From Centrapalus pauciflorus (taxonomy: Eukaryota > Streptophyta > Magnoliopsida > Asterales > Asteraceae), in assembly GCA_020465985.1 (NCBI GenBank), contig JAANYP010006658.1, positions 909,001-973,000 on the forward strand: a DNA stretch of 64,000 nt, written 5' to 3'. Numbering within the stretch: position 1 is the first letter of the stretch; each line of letters starts with the position of its first letter. The translations under genes were made by a program, and so were the position numbers. The notes beneath the pieces were generated by a model. The model saw only the letters and a program-made list of their open reading frames with translations. It was not told the origin of the DNA and ran no database searches. Positions 48,250 through 57,115 of this stretch are shown here, one piece after another.

Positions 48250-48827
48250 GGATTTGAATGTTCGTGTGTATGAGAGAGAAAAAAGTTTTGGGCGGTTTGA
48301 TTTGAAATGTTTGTTAACGGAAAACGGAACGGTTGTCCATGTCAGAAACATTTGTCAGACCACTTGACCTTTTTGATCACTAACACACGTAACACACATT
48401 ATCCGCAGTAATTAAGTTAAATAAAACATAAATTAAATAACTTAATTATGAAGAAAGGTAATTAAACTGCTGGTCTACGCTGATGGTCAAACCTGTGATG
48501 ATCAGGGTCAACAAGGTTCTCAGTCTTCAAGCTGTTCGTCCTTCAAACTGTTCCTTCAGCCTGCTCTCCTTTGTGAGAACAGGTTGTGTTCAATAGATGA
48601 ACAGGTTGCAGTATGAAGAAGTGAACAGGTTGAAGACTGAACCATCAGAGCAGGCTGGACGAATAAACAGGTTAAACTGTTTTTGTTCAGCCTGTTGTAT
48701 GCTCAAGCTGTTCAAGTTTTTCAGACAAATAACTAAGTACAGAACATGTATAACCTGTTCTGTCTAAGCTGTTCAGAGAAACTTGAGCAGTGTGAAACAT
48801 ACAAATTATTAGACCTTTGAGAGACAC
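48250..48827 (-). repeat. pol-ORF3 spacer of D with AACAGGTT/AAGCTGTTC motif array
   Basis: About a dozen copies of AACAGGTT, CAGCCTGTT or AAGCTGTTC lie between 48500 and 48790 in both orientations, upstream of the ORF3 TATA box. The same motif set occurs in D's LTR. The rest is AT-rich non-coding DNA. Confidence 0.7.
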
Positions 48828-51800
48828 TTAGTCACTCTTGTTTAACATGCCCAGCTTGCTGACAAGGTAATTAAACCTTGTTTCATCCAGAGGTTTGGTG
48901 AAAATGTCTGCAAGCTGTTCATTTGTGGAAATAAAACTTACCTCCACATTACCTTTTTGAATGTGATCCCTGATGAAGTGATGTCTGACTTCAATATGCT
49001 TTGTTCTTGAGTGAAATACTGGATTGTTGGAGATGGCTATGGCACTTGTGTTATCACACAGAATAGGAGTTTTCCTATACACAAGCCCATAGTCTTCAAG
49101 CTGATGCTGCATCCACAGAATCTGCCCACAGCAGCTTCCAGCAGCAATGTATTCAGCTTCAGCAGTAGAAGTGGACACTGAGTTCTGCTTCTTGCTACTC
49201 CAACTGATCAACTTTCCACCAAGGAGTTGACATCCACCTGTTGTGCTTTTCCTATCTAACCTGCAGCCTGCAAAATCAGAATCTGAATAGCCTGTTAGTT
49301 CAAGACTTGAGTCTTTGGGATACCAAAGACCCAAACCTGGAGTACCCTTCAGGTATCTGAAGATTCTTTTAACAGCTGCTAGATGTGATTCCTTTGGATC
49401 AGCTTGGAACCTAGCACATAAACAGGTGGCAAACATAATATCAGGTCTACTAGCAGTCAAGTATAGCAAGCTCCCAATCATGCCTCTGTAAGCTGTTACT
49501 GAAACAGCTTTGCCACTGGCATCAGCATCCAATTTTACATTGGTTGCCATTGGGGTTTTAATAGGAGAACTTTGATCAAATTTGAACTTTTTCAAAAGAT
49601 CTAAAGTATACTTTCTTTGATTTATAAAAATTCCAGTTGAGGTTTGTTTAACCTGTAATCCTAAAAAGAAAGTTAGTTCTCCCATCATACTCATTTCATA
49701 CTTAGATTTCATGAGTAATGAAAAATTCTTGCATAGTTGCTCATTAGTAGAACCAAATATTATGTCATCCACATAGATTTGAACAAGCATAATATCAGAC
49801 TTCACCTTCTTTATGAACAATGTGGTATCCACTTTACCTCTGGAGTACCCATTGCTCATAAGGAATTCAGTAAGAGTGTCATACCAGGCTCTAGGGGCTT
49901 GTTTGAGAGCATAGAGAGTTTTGTCCAACTTATAGACAAAACCTGGGTGTTGTTCATTTTCAAAACCTGGAGGCTGCTTGACATATACTTCTTCTTGCAG
50001 CTTCCCATTCAAAAATGCACTCTTCACATCCATTTGAAATACCTTTATGCTCTTATGAGCAGCGTAGGCTAGATACAAACGAATTGCTTCTAGACTGGCC
50101 ACAGGAGCAAATGTTTCATCATAGTCAATGCCTTCCTCCTGTCTGTAGCCCTGAGCAACCAGTCTTGCCTTATTTCTAATGACATGACCTTGCTCGTCCA
50201 TCTTGTTCCTGAAAACCCATTTTGTGCCAATTATAGTTTTACCTTTAGGAGCAGGGACCAGCTTCCATACTTTGTTTCTCTCAAACTGATTGAGTTCTTC
50301 TTGCATGGCAGTGATCCACTTGGCATCTTTTAGTGCTTCATCCACCTTCTTTGGCTCCATTAGTGAAACAAAGCTAGAGAACATACAAAAGTTCCCTAAG
50401 CTGTCCCACCGAGTTTGTATCCCTTTGTTGATGTCACCAATTATTTGATCATTGGGGTGACACCTGATCCACTTAGGATCATTTTTCAATGATGATTTAC
50501 CTGAGTTGTTAACATCTTCAGCAGGTCCTGTTGAACAGCTCTCAAGATTTTCAGACACACTGTTGTCTTGAGCCTGTTCACTTGTTGAACATGTCTGACC
50601 ACTGTTGAACATATCAGCAGAGGAACTGGAAAAATCAGCATTGATAGGTTCTGGACATGCAGTTGTAATTAAGTCAGTACATTTATTCACACAGGGTGTA
50701 TTGACATAATCATCATCATGTCCATCATGATTAGCAGGTTCCACACTGGGTGTAGTGGAAGCTTTTGAGTCCTCTTCATTGATTGAATGCATCAGATCAT
50801 CAAAGTTAAGTTCTCCTGAAACTGATTCAGAAACAGCTTTGGTGGAGGCATTCTTGGACTCTTCAAAGGTGACATTGATAGATTCATCTATCACCTTTCT
50901 TTTGTTGTTGTATACTCTGTAGGCTTTGGAGATAGCAGAGTAGCCAACAAACACACCTTCATCAGCTTTGGGTTCAAATTTCGACAGCTGGTCCCTTTGA
51001 TTCAGAATGAAACAGGGACATCCAAACACATGGAAGTAACTGACATTTGGCTTTCTCCCTTTGAGCAGCTCATAGGGAGTTTTGTTGAACCTTTTCACCA
51101 CTAAGGATCTGTTTTGAGTGAAGCAGGCAGTGTTAACAGCTTCAGCCCAAAATGATGAAGGCAAACCTGATGCACACAGCATGGTTCTGGCAGCTTCAAT
51201 GAGAGTTCGGTTTCTTCTTTCAGCAACTCCATTTTGTTGAGGAGTTCTTACTGCTGAAAAGTTTTGACTGATACCTTTCTCTTCACAGAAGTCTTCAAGA
51301 GTACTGTTTCTGAATTCAGTACCATGATCACTTCTAAGCTGCTTTACTTGGGCAGAGTTCAGCATTTCCATCTTTTTAACAAATCCAATAATTTCTCTCG
51401 CAGCCTCTCCTTTGCTCTTCAAAAAGATCACCCATGTGTACCTGGAGAACTCATCAACCATTACAAGAGTGTATCTTCTTCCTCCTAGACTTGGGACATT
51501 AACAGGTCCAAACAAGTCCATATGGATTAAGAAGAGTGGAGTATCAATAGAGAAATTGTGTTTGGATTTAAAAGATGTTTTTCTCTGCTTTCCTTTCTCA
51601 CAAGCTGTGCATAATCTATCTTTGGCAAAAGTCATAGAAGGCAAACCTGTCACCAACTCTTTCTTACAGAGTTTGTTGATGTTCTTGAAGTTCAGATGTG
51701 ACAGTCTTCTGTGCCATAACCAGTTTAGATCAGCGTTGGTTCTTGTGAGAAAACAGGTTTCAGTTGTTGGATCAGCAGAATGCATATCCACAACATATAC

Positions 51801-52103
51801 ACCTTTCTTTCGTTGAGCACACAGCACAACTTTGCCTTGGGAATCCAATATGTAACCCAGGTGCCCATCAAAGTTAACCTTGTAGCCAGCATCACACAGT
51901 TGGCTTATGCTAACAAGGTTATGTTTTAGCCCAACCACATAGGCTACCCTTTTGAACACTGCAGCACCAGCTTTAAGAGTTCCATATCCCTCAGTGGATC
52001 CCTGCACATTGTCACCAAAGGTGACTTTTGGCCCTTTTTCAGGCCTGAGATCACTCAGCAATTCCTTACAACCTTTCATGTGCCCTGAGCAGCCACTGTC
52101 CAA
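48828..52103 (-). CDS. pol: pol polyprotein of element D (PR-IN-RT-RNase H)
   Basis: An open frame of about 1091 codons. The frame is open upstream to 52172, and no ATG lies near the protease. Protease LDSGCSGHMKG opens it. Integrase zinc residues H131, H136, C165 and C168 are present, then the catalytic triad D196 (HMDLFGP), D259 (RSDHGTEF) and E295 (GVAERRNRT). RT has DVKSAFLNGKL and YVDDIIFGST (about 777-780). RNase H has YSDSDFAGCRLD, AEAEYIAAGSCCGQI, DNTSAIAISNN and HFIRDH, ending LGMLNKSD. Two usually fixed RT positions differ from E: PVASLEAI (E: PVARLEAI) and LYALKQAPRAW (E: LYGLKQAPRAW). The frame is +1 to gag and overlaps it by about 20 bases. Expression would need splicing or recoding. 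Probably close to functional, with doubt over the two RT changes. Confidence 0.92.
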   Translation of the reverse strand: MDSGCSGHMKGCKELLSDLRPEKGPKVTFGDNVQGSTEGYGTLKAGAAVFKRVAYVVGLKHNLVSISQLCDAGYKVNFDGHLGYILDSQGKVVLCAQRKKGVYVVDMHSADPTTETCFLTRTNADLNWLWHRRLSHLNFKNINKLCKKELVTGLPSMTFAKDRLCTACEKGKQRKTSFKSKHNFSIDTPLFLIHMDLFGPVNVPSLGGRRYTLVMVDEFSRYTWVIFLKSKGEAAREIIGFVKKMEMLNSAQVKQLRSDHGTEFRNSTLEDFCEEKGISQNFSAVRTPQQNGVAERRNRTLIEAARTMLCASGLPSSFWAEAVNTACFTQNRSLVVKRFNKTPYELLKGRKPNVSYFHVFGCPCFILNQRDQLSKFEPKADEGVFVGYSAISKAYRVYNNKRKVIDESINVTFEESKNASTKAVSESVSGELNFDDLMHSINEEDSKASTTPSVEPANHDGHDDDYVNTPCVNKCTDLITTACPEPINADFSSSSADMFNSGQTCSTSEQAQDNSVSENLESCSTGPAEDVNNSGKSSLKNDPKWIRCHPNDQIIGDINKGIQTRWDSLGNFCMFSSFVSLMEPKKVDEALKDAKWITAMQEELNQFERNKVWKLVPAPKGKTIIGTKWVFRNKMDEQGHVIRNKARLVAQGYRQEEGIDYDETFAPVASLEAIRLYLAYAAHKSIKVFQMDVKSAFLNGKLQEEVYVKQPPGFENEQHPGFVYKLDKTLYALKQAPRAWYDTLTEFLMSNGYSRGKVDTTLFIKKVKSDIMLVQIYVDDIIFGSTNEQLCKNFSLLMKSKYEMSMMGELTFFLGLQVKQTSTGIFINQRKYTLDLLKKFKFDQSSPIKTPMATNVKLDADASGKAVSVTAYRGMIGSLLYLTASRPDIMFATCLCARFQADPKESHLAAVKRIFRYLKGTPGLGLWYPKDSSLELTGYSDSDFAGCRLDRKSTTGGCQLLGGKLISWSSKKQNSVSTSTAEAEYIAAGSCCGQILWMQHQLEDYGLVYRKTPILCDNTSAIAISNNPVFHSRTKHIEVRHHFIRDHIQKGNVEVSFISTNEQLADIFTKPLDETRFNYLVSKLGMLNKSD

Positions 52104-52152
52104 GTACCAAACCTGGGAAGGTTGTTTTTCCTGCAGAGTGAAAAGAGAATTA

Positions 52153-54888
52153 TTAGTTATTTTTAGGGGAACTCATCACACAGATGAGTTCTCCTACTTC
52201 ATCAACATTTGTTGATGGATTTGGAATGTCCACACTAATATTCCCTATTTGAATGGTATCAGCTTGAATACCATCCTCAGTGACTATGACATTTCCACCA
52301 CTGCTTGTAACAGCTGTGAGGGAAACAGCAGAGTCAACAGGCCTCATGTCCTCAGGTTCAGGACAGTCCTTGGCCAGATGTGTCTTCTTCCCACACTTGT
52401 AGCATTTTCTCTTTTTAGAACTTTTGGAAGAAGAACCTTCAGAAACACATTCTGAGCTGTTTTTGTTGATTCTTTCAGGTTTAGCATTTTTTGTAGAATC
52501 AACAGCTTGTGTGGTAAGTTCAAAGGCCACAGCTTTGACTGTCTCTTCTTTCCTCTTTTTGGGAGGACAGATGTCAAAGACAGGAAGCTTGATTGGCCTT
52601 TGAGCTTCCACAGGTTTGGGAAACTTATTCCCAGTTGTCTCAGTTTGAGCAATGGCTTTGCCTTTGCCCCTACTGAGTTGTGATTTATGCTGCCTATCAG
52701 CATACTCACTGTGTTTGGTTTTGAAAAACTTATTTTCATTTAAAACCAACTTACCACCATGATTTGAAAAATTATTTGAAATCACAGCAGTTTTGTTTTC
52801 AACCTGAGACTTACCCTTGTTGAAAACAGGCTGCTTACTTTTTGAAAACTTATTTTCAAAATGTTTAGCATCAAAAGGATTAACATGCTTTTTACCAACA
52901 GCTTTGGACTCTGAACCTGTTTTGTCAACAGGCTTAGCATCCACAGCTTTAGTTTGAGCATGTTTTCCTTTCTTCTGCTTGTGTGAGCTAGCAGAGCACT
53001 TAGCAGGCTGTTTTGGAGAACAAACTCCAACATCAGCTTTTGAGCTGAGTTCACACAAGCTGTCAGTATTTTGAGGCCTGACAAACCTGTTTGTTGAAAT
53101 AAGTTTACCATTCACGTTTTGGATGAATGTATTTGGAAGTTCACCAAGAGTGGACAAGTCTTCTTTCAAATTACTTATTTCAACGATGGAAGCTGCTGTG
53201 TCAAGATCCCCTCCAAGATAGGCTTGGATTTGAGCAGGAATCTGTTGACTGATACAATGGCTGACTTTTGGTGCAGATTGGCACCAAGAGTCAACTATCT
53301 TTTGAAGCTTAGCATGCTTTATATCTGTTTCTCTCTTTTCTTCCAGTAAAATGGAGTTGATGTGTTTTAATTCATCAAGCTCAGTTTCCAACTTATAGAA
53401 ACTGTCCAGTTTACTGGTTTTAGTTTTAAGATCAGCTTTAAGCTTAGAGATTTCAGATAATAAAGCATCATGCTTCTCAACAGCAGCTTTCAGATCAACA
53501 AGCATGTATTCAAACATTTTAACTTTTTCTTCAGAACTGTAGGCCACAAAATTTTGTACCTTATACATCATTGTAGGATTCCAGTTCTCCAAGCTGCTGA
53601 AGGCTTCAGCTTCAGCCATGTCCTGTTTGAAACTGCTTGTTGATGGGACATCAGAGTTGGCCATCAAACACTGATTATCTTCTTCATCAGATGATGAATC
53701 AGATTCCTCCCAGTCACATGTCTCAGCCATGAGTCCCTTTTGGCGATTGGAAGACACAGAGTTTTCCAATTTCCTCAGCTTAGCCATGGCCATAAGGTAC
53801 TTAACCCTATAGCCATCATCCCTGTTAGTTTTGATAGGTTTGGATGACTGACCAACAGCTTTTGACACACAGTCAGCAGCTATATGGCCAGTTTTGCCAC
53901 ACTTGAAGCACTCAGCCTTGGATTTGTCAAATACTTTCTTTTTGCCAGCACTTGCACCTCCTTGCAGCATACTTCTTCCAAACCTTCTCTTGCTGAACTT
54001 TTTGACAAGCATAGCTATCATTTGCTCATCATCTTGTTCAGTAAGATCTGCAGCCTCTTCTTCTTCAGACACCTCCTCCTTATCATCATCCTGTTGATCA
54101 GGTTGAGTGAACACATCACTCACCTGATTAACAGACTGTCTCACATTAGCCACAAAGGCTGTACCTCTTCTGGACATTTCCAAGGCATTCCTCTTTTGCT
54201 GCCTTGATTGTTCATCATTCAGTAAGGATCCATACAGATTGACCAGATCCATACTTCTGATAGTACCTGAGTTTCTTAGGATGGTTGAGAAATAGTTCCA
54301 CTCCTCAGGTAAAATGTCCAGAAACTTGTTCACCAAAGTAAGACTGTCCTTGGTGATCCCAACAGCTTTGAGATCATTCACCAGAGCAGTGAGCCTGGTG
54401 TAGGTTTCTGTGAGAGACTCCTTTGGTTTGGCAAAGAAGAGTTCATACTGTCTAACAAGATTGTTAATCCTGTTGTCCAGTGTGATTGTGGGTCCATCAT
54501 AGACGGTACACAGAGTATCCCACATCTCCTTTGCAGTCTTCATCTTCTCAACCTGCTTGAACACATCATCAGGAAGAGAAATGACCAGGTTGTTTCTGGC
54601 CTTTGCATCCAGAGCTACCAGTCTCTTGTCTTCATCAGACCATTGAGCTTTTGCTTTCTCAAAGGTCCTGATTTCAGGAGCAGCTCCTTCAACCGCTGGA
54701 GTTATTGTAGTAACAGAGGTTGGCACATAGGGACCCTCCATCACTATCTCTGGCAGTTGCACATCCAGATTCTCTAAGTAGAGCATCATTCTGCACTTCC
54801 AACCAGAGAAGTTTTGATGATTGAATTTTGGAGGCTTGCCCATAGAGCCATTGTCATAGTAAGAAGAACTTGCAGCACTGTTGTCCAT
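52153..54888 (-). CDS. gag: gag polyprotein of element D
   Basis: 911 codons, ATG 54888 (MDNSAASSSYYDNGSMGKPP). The copia gag domain spans about residues 18-240 (FNHQNFSGWKCRMMLYL, AKEMWDTLCTVYDGP, LTETYTRLTALVNDLK). An acidic stretch is followed by zinc knuckle 1, CFKCGKTGHIAADC (about 327-340). A coiled coil lies near 470-540 (SKLKADLKTKTSKLDSF), then a Lys-rich middle, and zinc knuckle 2, CYKCGKKTHLAKDC (about 829-842). It ends SSPKNN with TAA TAA, followed by a pyrimidine-rich CTCTGCAG before pol. The two-knuckle, coiled-coil gag of this size matches element C. Gag builds the cytoplasmic particle and packages RNA. No internal damage is seen. Confidence 0.93.
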   Translation of the reverse strand: MDNSAASSSYYDNGSMGKPPKFNHQNFSGWKCRMMLYLENLDVQLPEIVMEGPYVPTSVTTITPAVEGAAPEIRTFEKAKAQWSDEDKRLVALDAKARNNLVISLPDDVFKQVEKMKTAKEMWDTLCTVYDGPTITLDNRINNLVRQYELFFAKPKESLTETYTRLTALVNDLKAVGITKDSLTLVNKFLDILPEEWNYFSTILRNSGTIRSMDLVNLYGSLLNDEQSRQQKRNALEMSRRGTAFVANVRQSVNQVSDVFTQPDQQDDDKEEVSEEEEAADLTEQDDEQMIAMLVKKFSKRRFGRSMLQGGASAGKKKVFDKSKAECFKCGKTGHIAADCVSKAVGQSSKPIKTNRDDGYRVKYLMAMAKLRKLENSVSSNRQKGLMAETCDWEESDSSSDEEDNQCLMANSDVPSTSSFKQDMAEAEAFSSLENWNPTMMYKVQNFVAYSSEEKVKMFEYMLVDLKAAVEKHDALLSEISKLKADLKTKTSKLDSFYKLETELDELKHINSILLEEKRETDIKHAKLQKIVDSWCQSAPKVSHCISQQIPAQIQAYLGGDLDTAASIVEISNLKEDLSTLGELPNTFIQNVNGKLISTNRFVRPQNTDSLCELSSKADVGVCSPKQPAKCSASSHKQKKGKHAQTKAVDAKPVDKTGSESKAVGKKHVNPFDAKHFENKFSKSKQPVFNKGKSQVENKTAVISNNFSNHGGKLVLNENKFFKTKHSEYADRQHKSQLSRGKGKAIAQTETTGNKFPKPVEAQRPIKLPVFDICPPKKRKEETVKAVAFELTTQAVDSTKNAKPERINKNSSECVSEGSSSKSSKKRKCYKCGKKTHLAKDCPEPEDMRPVDSAVSLTAVTSSGGNVIVTEDGIQADTIQIGNISVDIPNPSTNVDEVGELICVMSSPKNN

Positions 54889-54935
54889 GGAAACTTGGGA
54901 TTATGAGAGATCTAGAATGACACACACTCTAACCT

Positions 54936-54947
54936 GCTCTGATACCA
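54936..54947 (-). other. Primer binding site, initiator tRNA-Met type (element D)
   Basis: The minus strand reads TGGTATCAGAGC, two bases after the LTR end CCTACA. Confidence 0.93.
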
Positions 54948-54949
54948 GT

Positions 54950-56061
54950 TGTAGGTCCCGAAAGGTTCCCAAAGTATATAGTAATAAACTGTAGAGGGGG
55001 GGTGAATACAGTACTTTAAAAACTACACACTCTTTTTTTCTCAATGTTTGTATGTATTATCAACAAATGTTAATTACAAACAAGCTTGACTGCGGAATTG
55101 TTCAAGCTGAGATGACAGAATACAACAGTATGGTTTCTAGTCTAAGACACACTCAAACTAGATTACAATGAACACACTCACTAAGATGCACTCACTGTAT
55201 TTTACAAGACTCAAGGAACAGCTTAGGTAAATCAGCTTAGACACACAGATGCTGGTTTACAGAAGACTTGCATGCATGAAAATCACACTTGCACGTTCAC
55301 TCTTGGTTTAAGCACTTAGCTTTCTTCACATTCTTTCTGACCTTAGAAGCTTCCTTTTATACTCACTTAGAGGATCTAAGAGAAATATCTTCATTGGGCA
55401 GAATGAAAAAGGAGAAGTCTTGTTTGAAAAGACAATATAACTTTTCTGCACTTTTCTGAAAAGCAGACGTGCAGAACTTTTGTCTTTTTTACTTTGTCTA
55501 CTGTTGCATTGCCTTTAACTAATTTAGGAATGTCAACTTTGCGTCTTTCTTCCTTGTAAAGGCCTATTTTGATATAAGAAAAAGGTCTGTCACCCTTTTT
55601 CAAATAACCTTTTGTCTTCATGTGACAGAACAGCTTGGGCAGGCTGAGCGGTTCTGCTTTCCACTTTGTCTTCGACTTGTAAACTGATCTTGTAGTCAAA
55701 AACAATACATGATGACTTGGAAACAAATTCCATAAAGTGTTTAGCCTGTTCACAAAGAACAGGTTTTGTTCACAAAGAACAGAACACTTTAAAAATGCCC
55801 AAGCTGCTCAACAGTGTAGAGCAGCGTAGACAGTTTCTGTCCAGCCTGATCAGCAGACTGAGCAGCTTGGACAAACTGTCTTGGTTGCAACACATGCAAC
55901 ATATAGAACAGCTTTAGACTGATATTGCAAATCATTTTCAGGTTTCAATAAGGCATATAACAGGCCTTAAATTCAACCTTCAAATGTATCAACAGGTTTG
56001 ATTATAAAATCTCCCCCTCAGTTATAGAACAGGTTTGACTGAGGCCTTTTTGAGCCTAACA
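54950..56061 (-). repeat. 5' LTR of element D
   Basis: 1112 bp, near-identical to 42658-43768. Seen differences: one C/T in the AAGGAACAGC segment, one extra T in a T run, and one G/A in CACAAAGAACAG. The ORF-like frames inside are not genes. Confidence 0.95.
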
Positions 56062-56066
56062 GAGGA
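56062..56066. other. Target-site duplication of D (right copy)
   Basis: GAGGA, matching 42653-42657. Confidence 0.9.
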
Positions 56067-56765
56067 TCTAAGTGAAGCTTCTTCATTGGACGGAATGAAA
56101 AAGGAGAAGTCTTGTTGAAAAGACAACATAAACTTTTCTGCACATTCTGAAAAGCAGACTTGTCTTCATGTGGGCAGAACTTTTGTCTTTTCACTTTGTC
56201 TACTGTTGTATTGCCTTTAACTAAATAAGGATTGTCAACTTTGTGTTTTTCTTCCTTTGTTAAGGCCTATTTTGATATAAGAAAAAGGTCTGTCACCCTT
56301 TTTCAAATATCCTTTTGTCTTCATGTAACAGATGAACTTGGGCAGGCTGAGCAGTTCTGATTTCCACTTTGTCTTCGACTTTGTAAACTGATCTTGTAGT
56401 AAAAAACAATACATGAGGACTTGGAAACATATTCCATAAAGTGTTTAGCCTATTCACAAAGAACAGGTTCTGTTCACAAAGAACAGAACACTTGTAAACT
56501 GCCCAAGCTGCTCACCAGTGTAGAGCAGCGTAGACAGTTTATGTCCAGCCTGTTCAGCAGACAGAACAGCTTGGGCAAAACTGCCTTTGTTGCAACACAT
56601 GCAACACATAGAACAGCTTCAGGCTGATATTGCAAATCATTTTCAGGTTTCAATAAGGCATATAACAGGCCTTAAATTCAACCTTCAAAAGCATCAACAG
56701 GTTTGATTAATAATCTCCCCCTCAGATGCAGAACAGGTTTGACTGAGGCCTTTTTGTGCCTAACA
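56067..56765 (-). repeat. 3' LTR of E, part next to ORF3
   Basis: Continues E's LTR after D (GATCTAAGTGAAGC onward). On the plus strand it ends GTGCCTAACA, followed by the PPT. Together with 42223-42657 it makes about 1.13 kb, matching D's LTR length. Contains the AACAGGTT-type motifs (56440-56760). Confidence 0.88.
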
Positions 56766-56781
56766 ATCTCCCCCTATTTGC
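56766..56781 (-). other. Polypurine tract of element E
   Basis: The minus strand reads AAATAGGGGGAGA directly before the LTR start TGTTAGG. Confidence 0.85.
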
Positions 56782-57115
56782 AATAACCAGTCTAAGCTGG
56801 CCTTACCAAAAATCACTATATATTTTTACAATACATTTGTTGAAATAAAATTACAACATCAATATAAAGTAAAAGATCAGTTTATATATACACTGATTTT
56901 TTATTACATAGAACAACACATGTTCTTACAAAAGTACAACTGATGTACTGATGTATATTACAACTAATGCAGAAGAAAAAATTACAACTTATGTAAATAA
57001 AGTACAACTAATGTACATCAGATTTTGGACTGTTTTTGTTGGGAGCAGATAACGGTAAGCCTTTCCAACTGATGGACAGCTTCCATTCTTCACCTACCCA
57101 GATGGTAGATGGACT
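56782..57115 (-). other. 3' non-coding region of E
   Basis: Matches 43786-44137 of D. Short ACAACTAATGTAC-like repeats near 56935-57020. No gene. Confidence 0.6.

Larger units (their letters stand above)
42658..56061 (-). mobile_element. Element D: very young Sirevirus-like Ty1/copia with ORF3
   Basis: 13.4 kb with near-identical LTRs (1111 and 1112 bp; two substitutions and one 1-bp indel seen), TSD GAGGA, PBS, intact gag frame (911 codons), intact pol frame and a 3' PPT. ORF3 is damaged by an internal deletion. It sits inside the LTR of its relative E. Confidence 0.95.
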
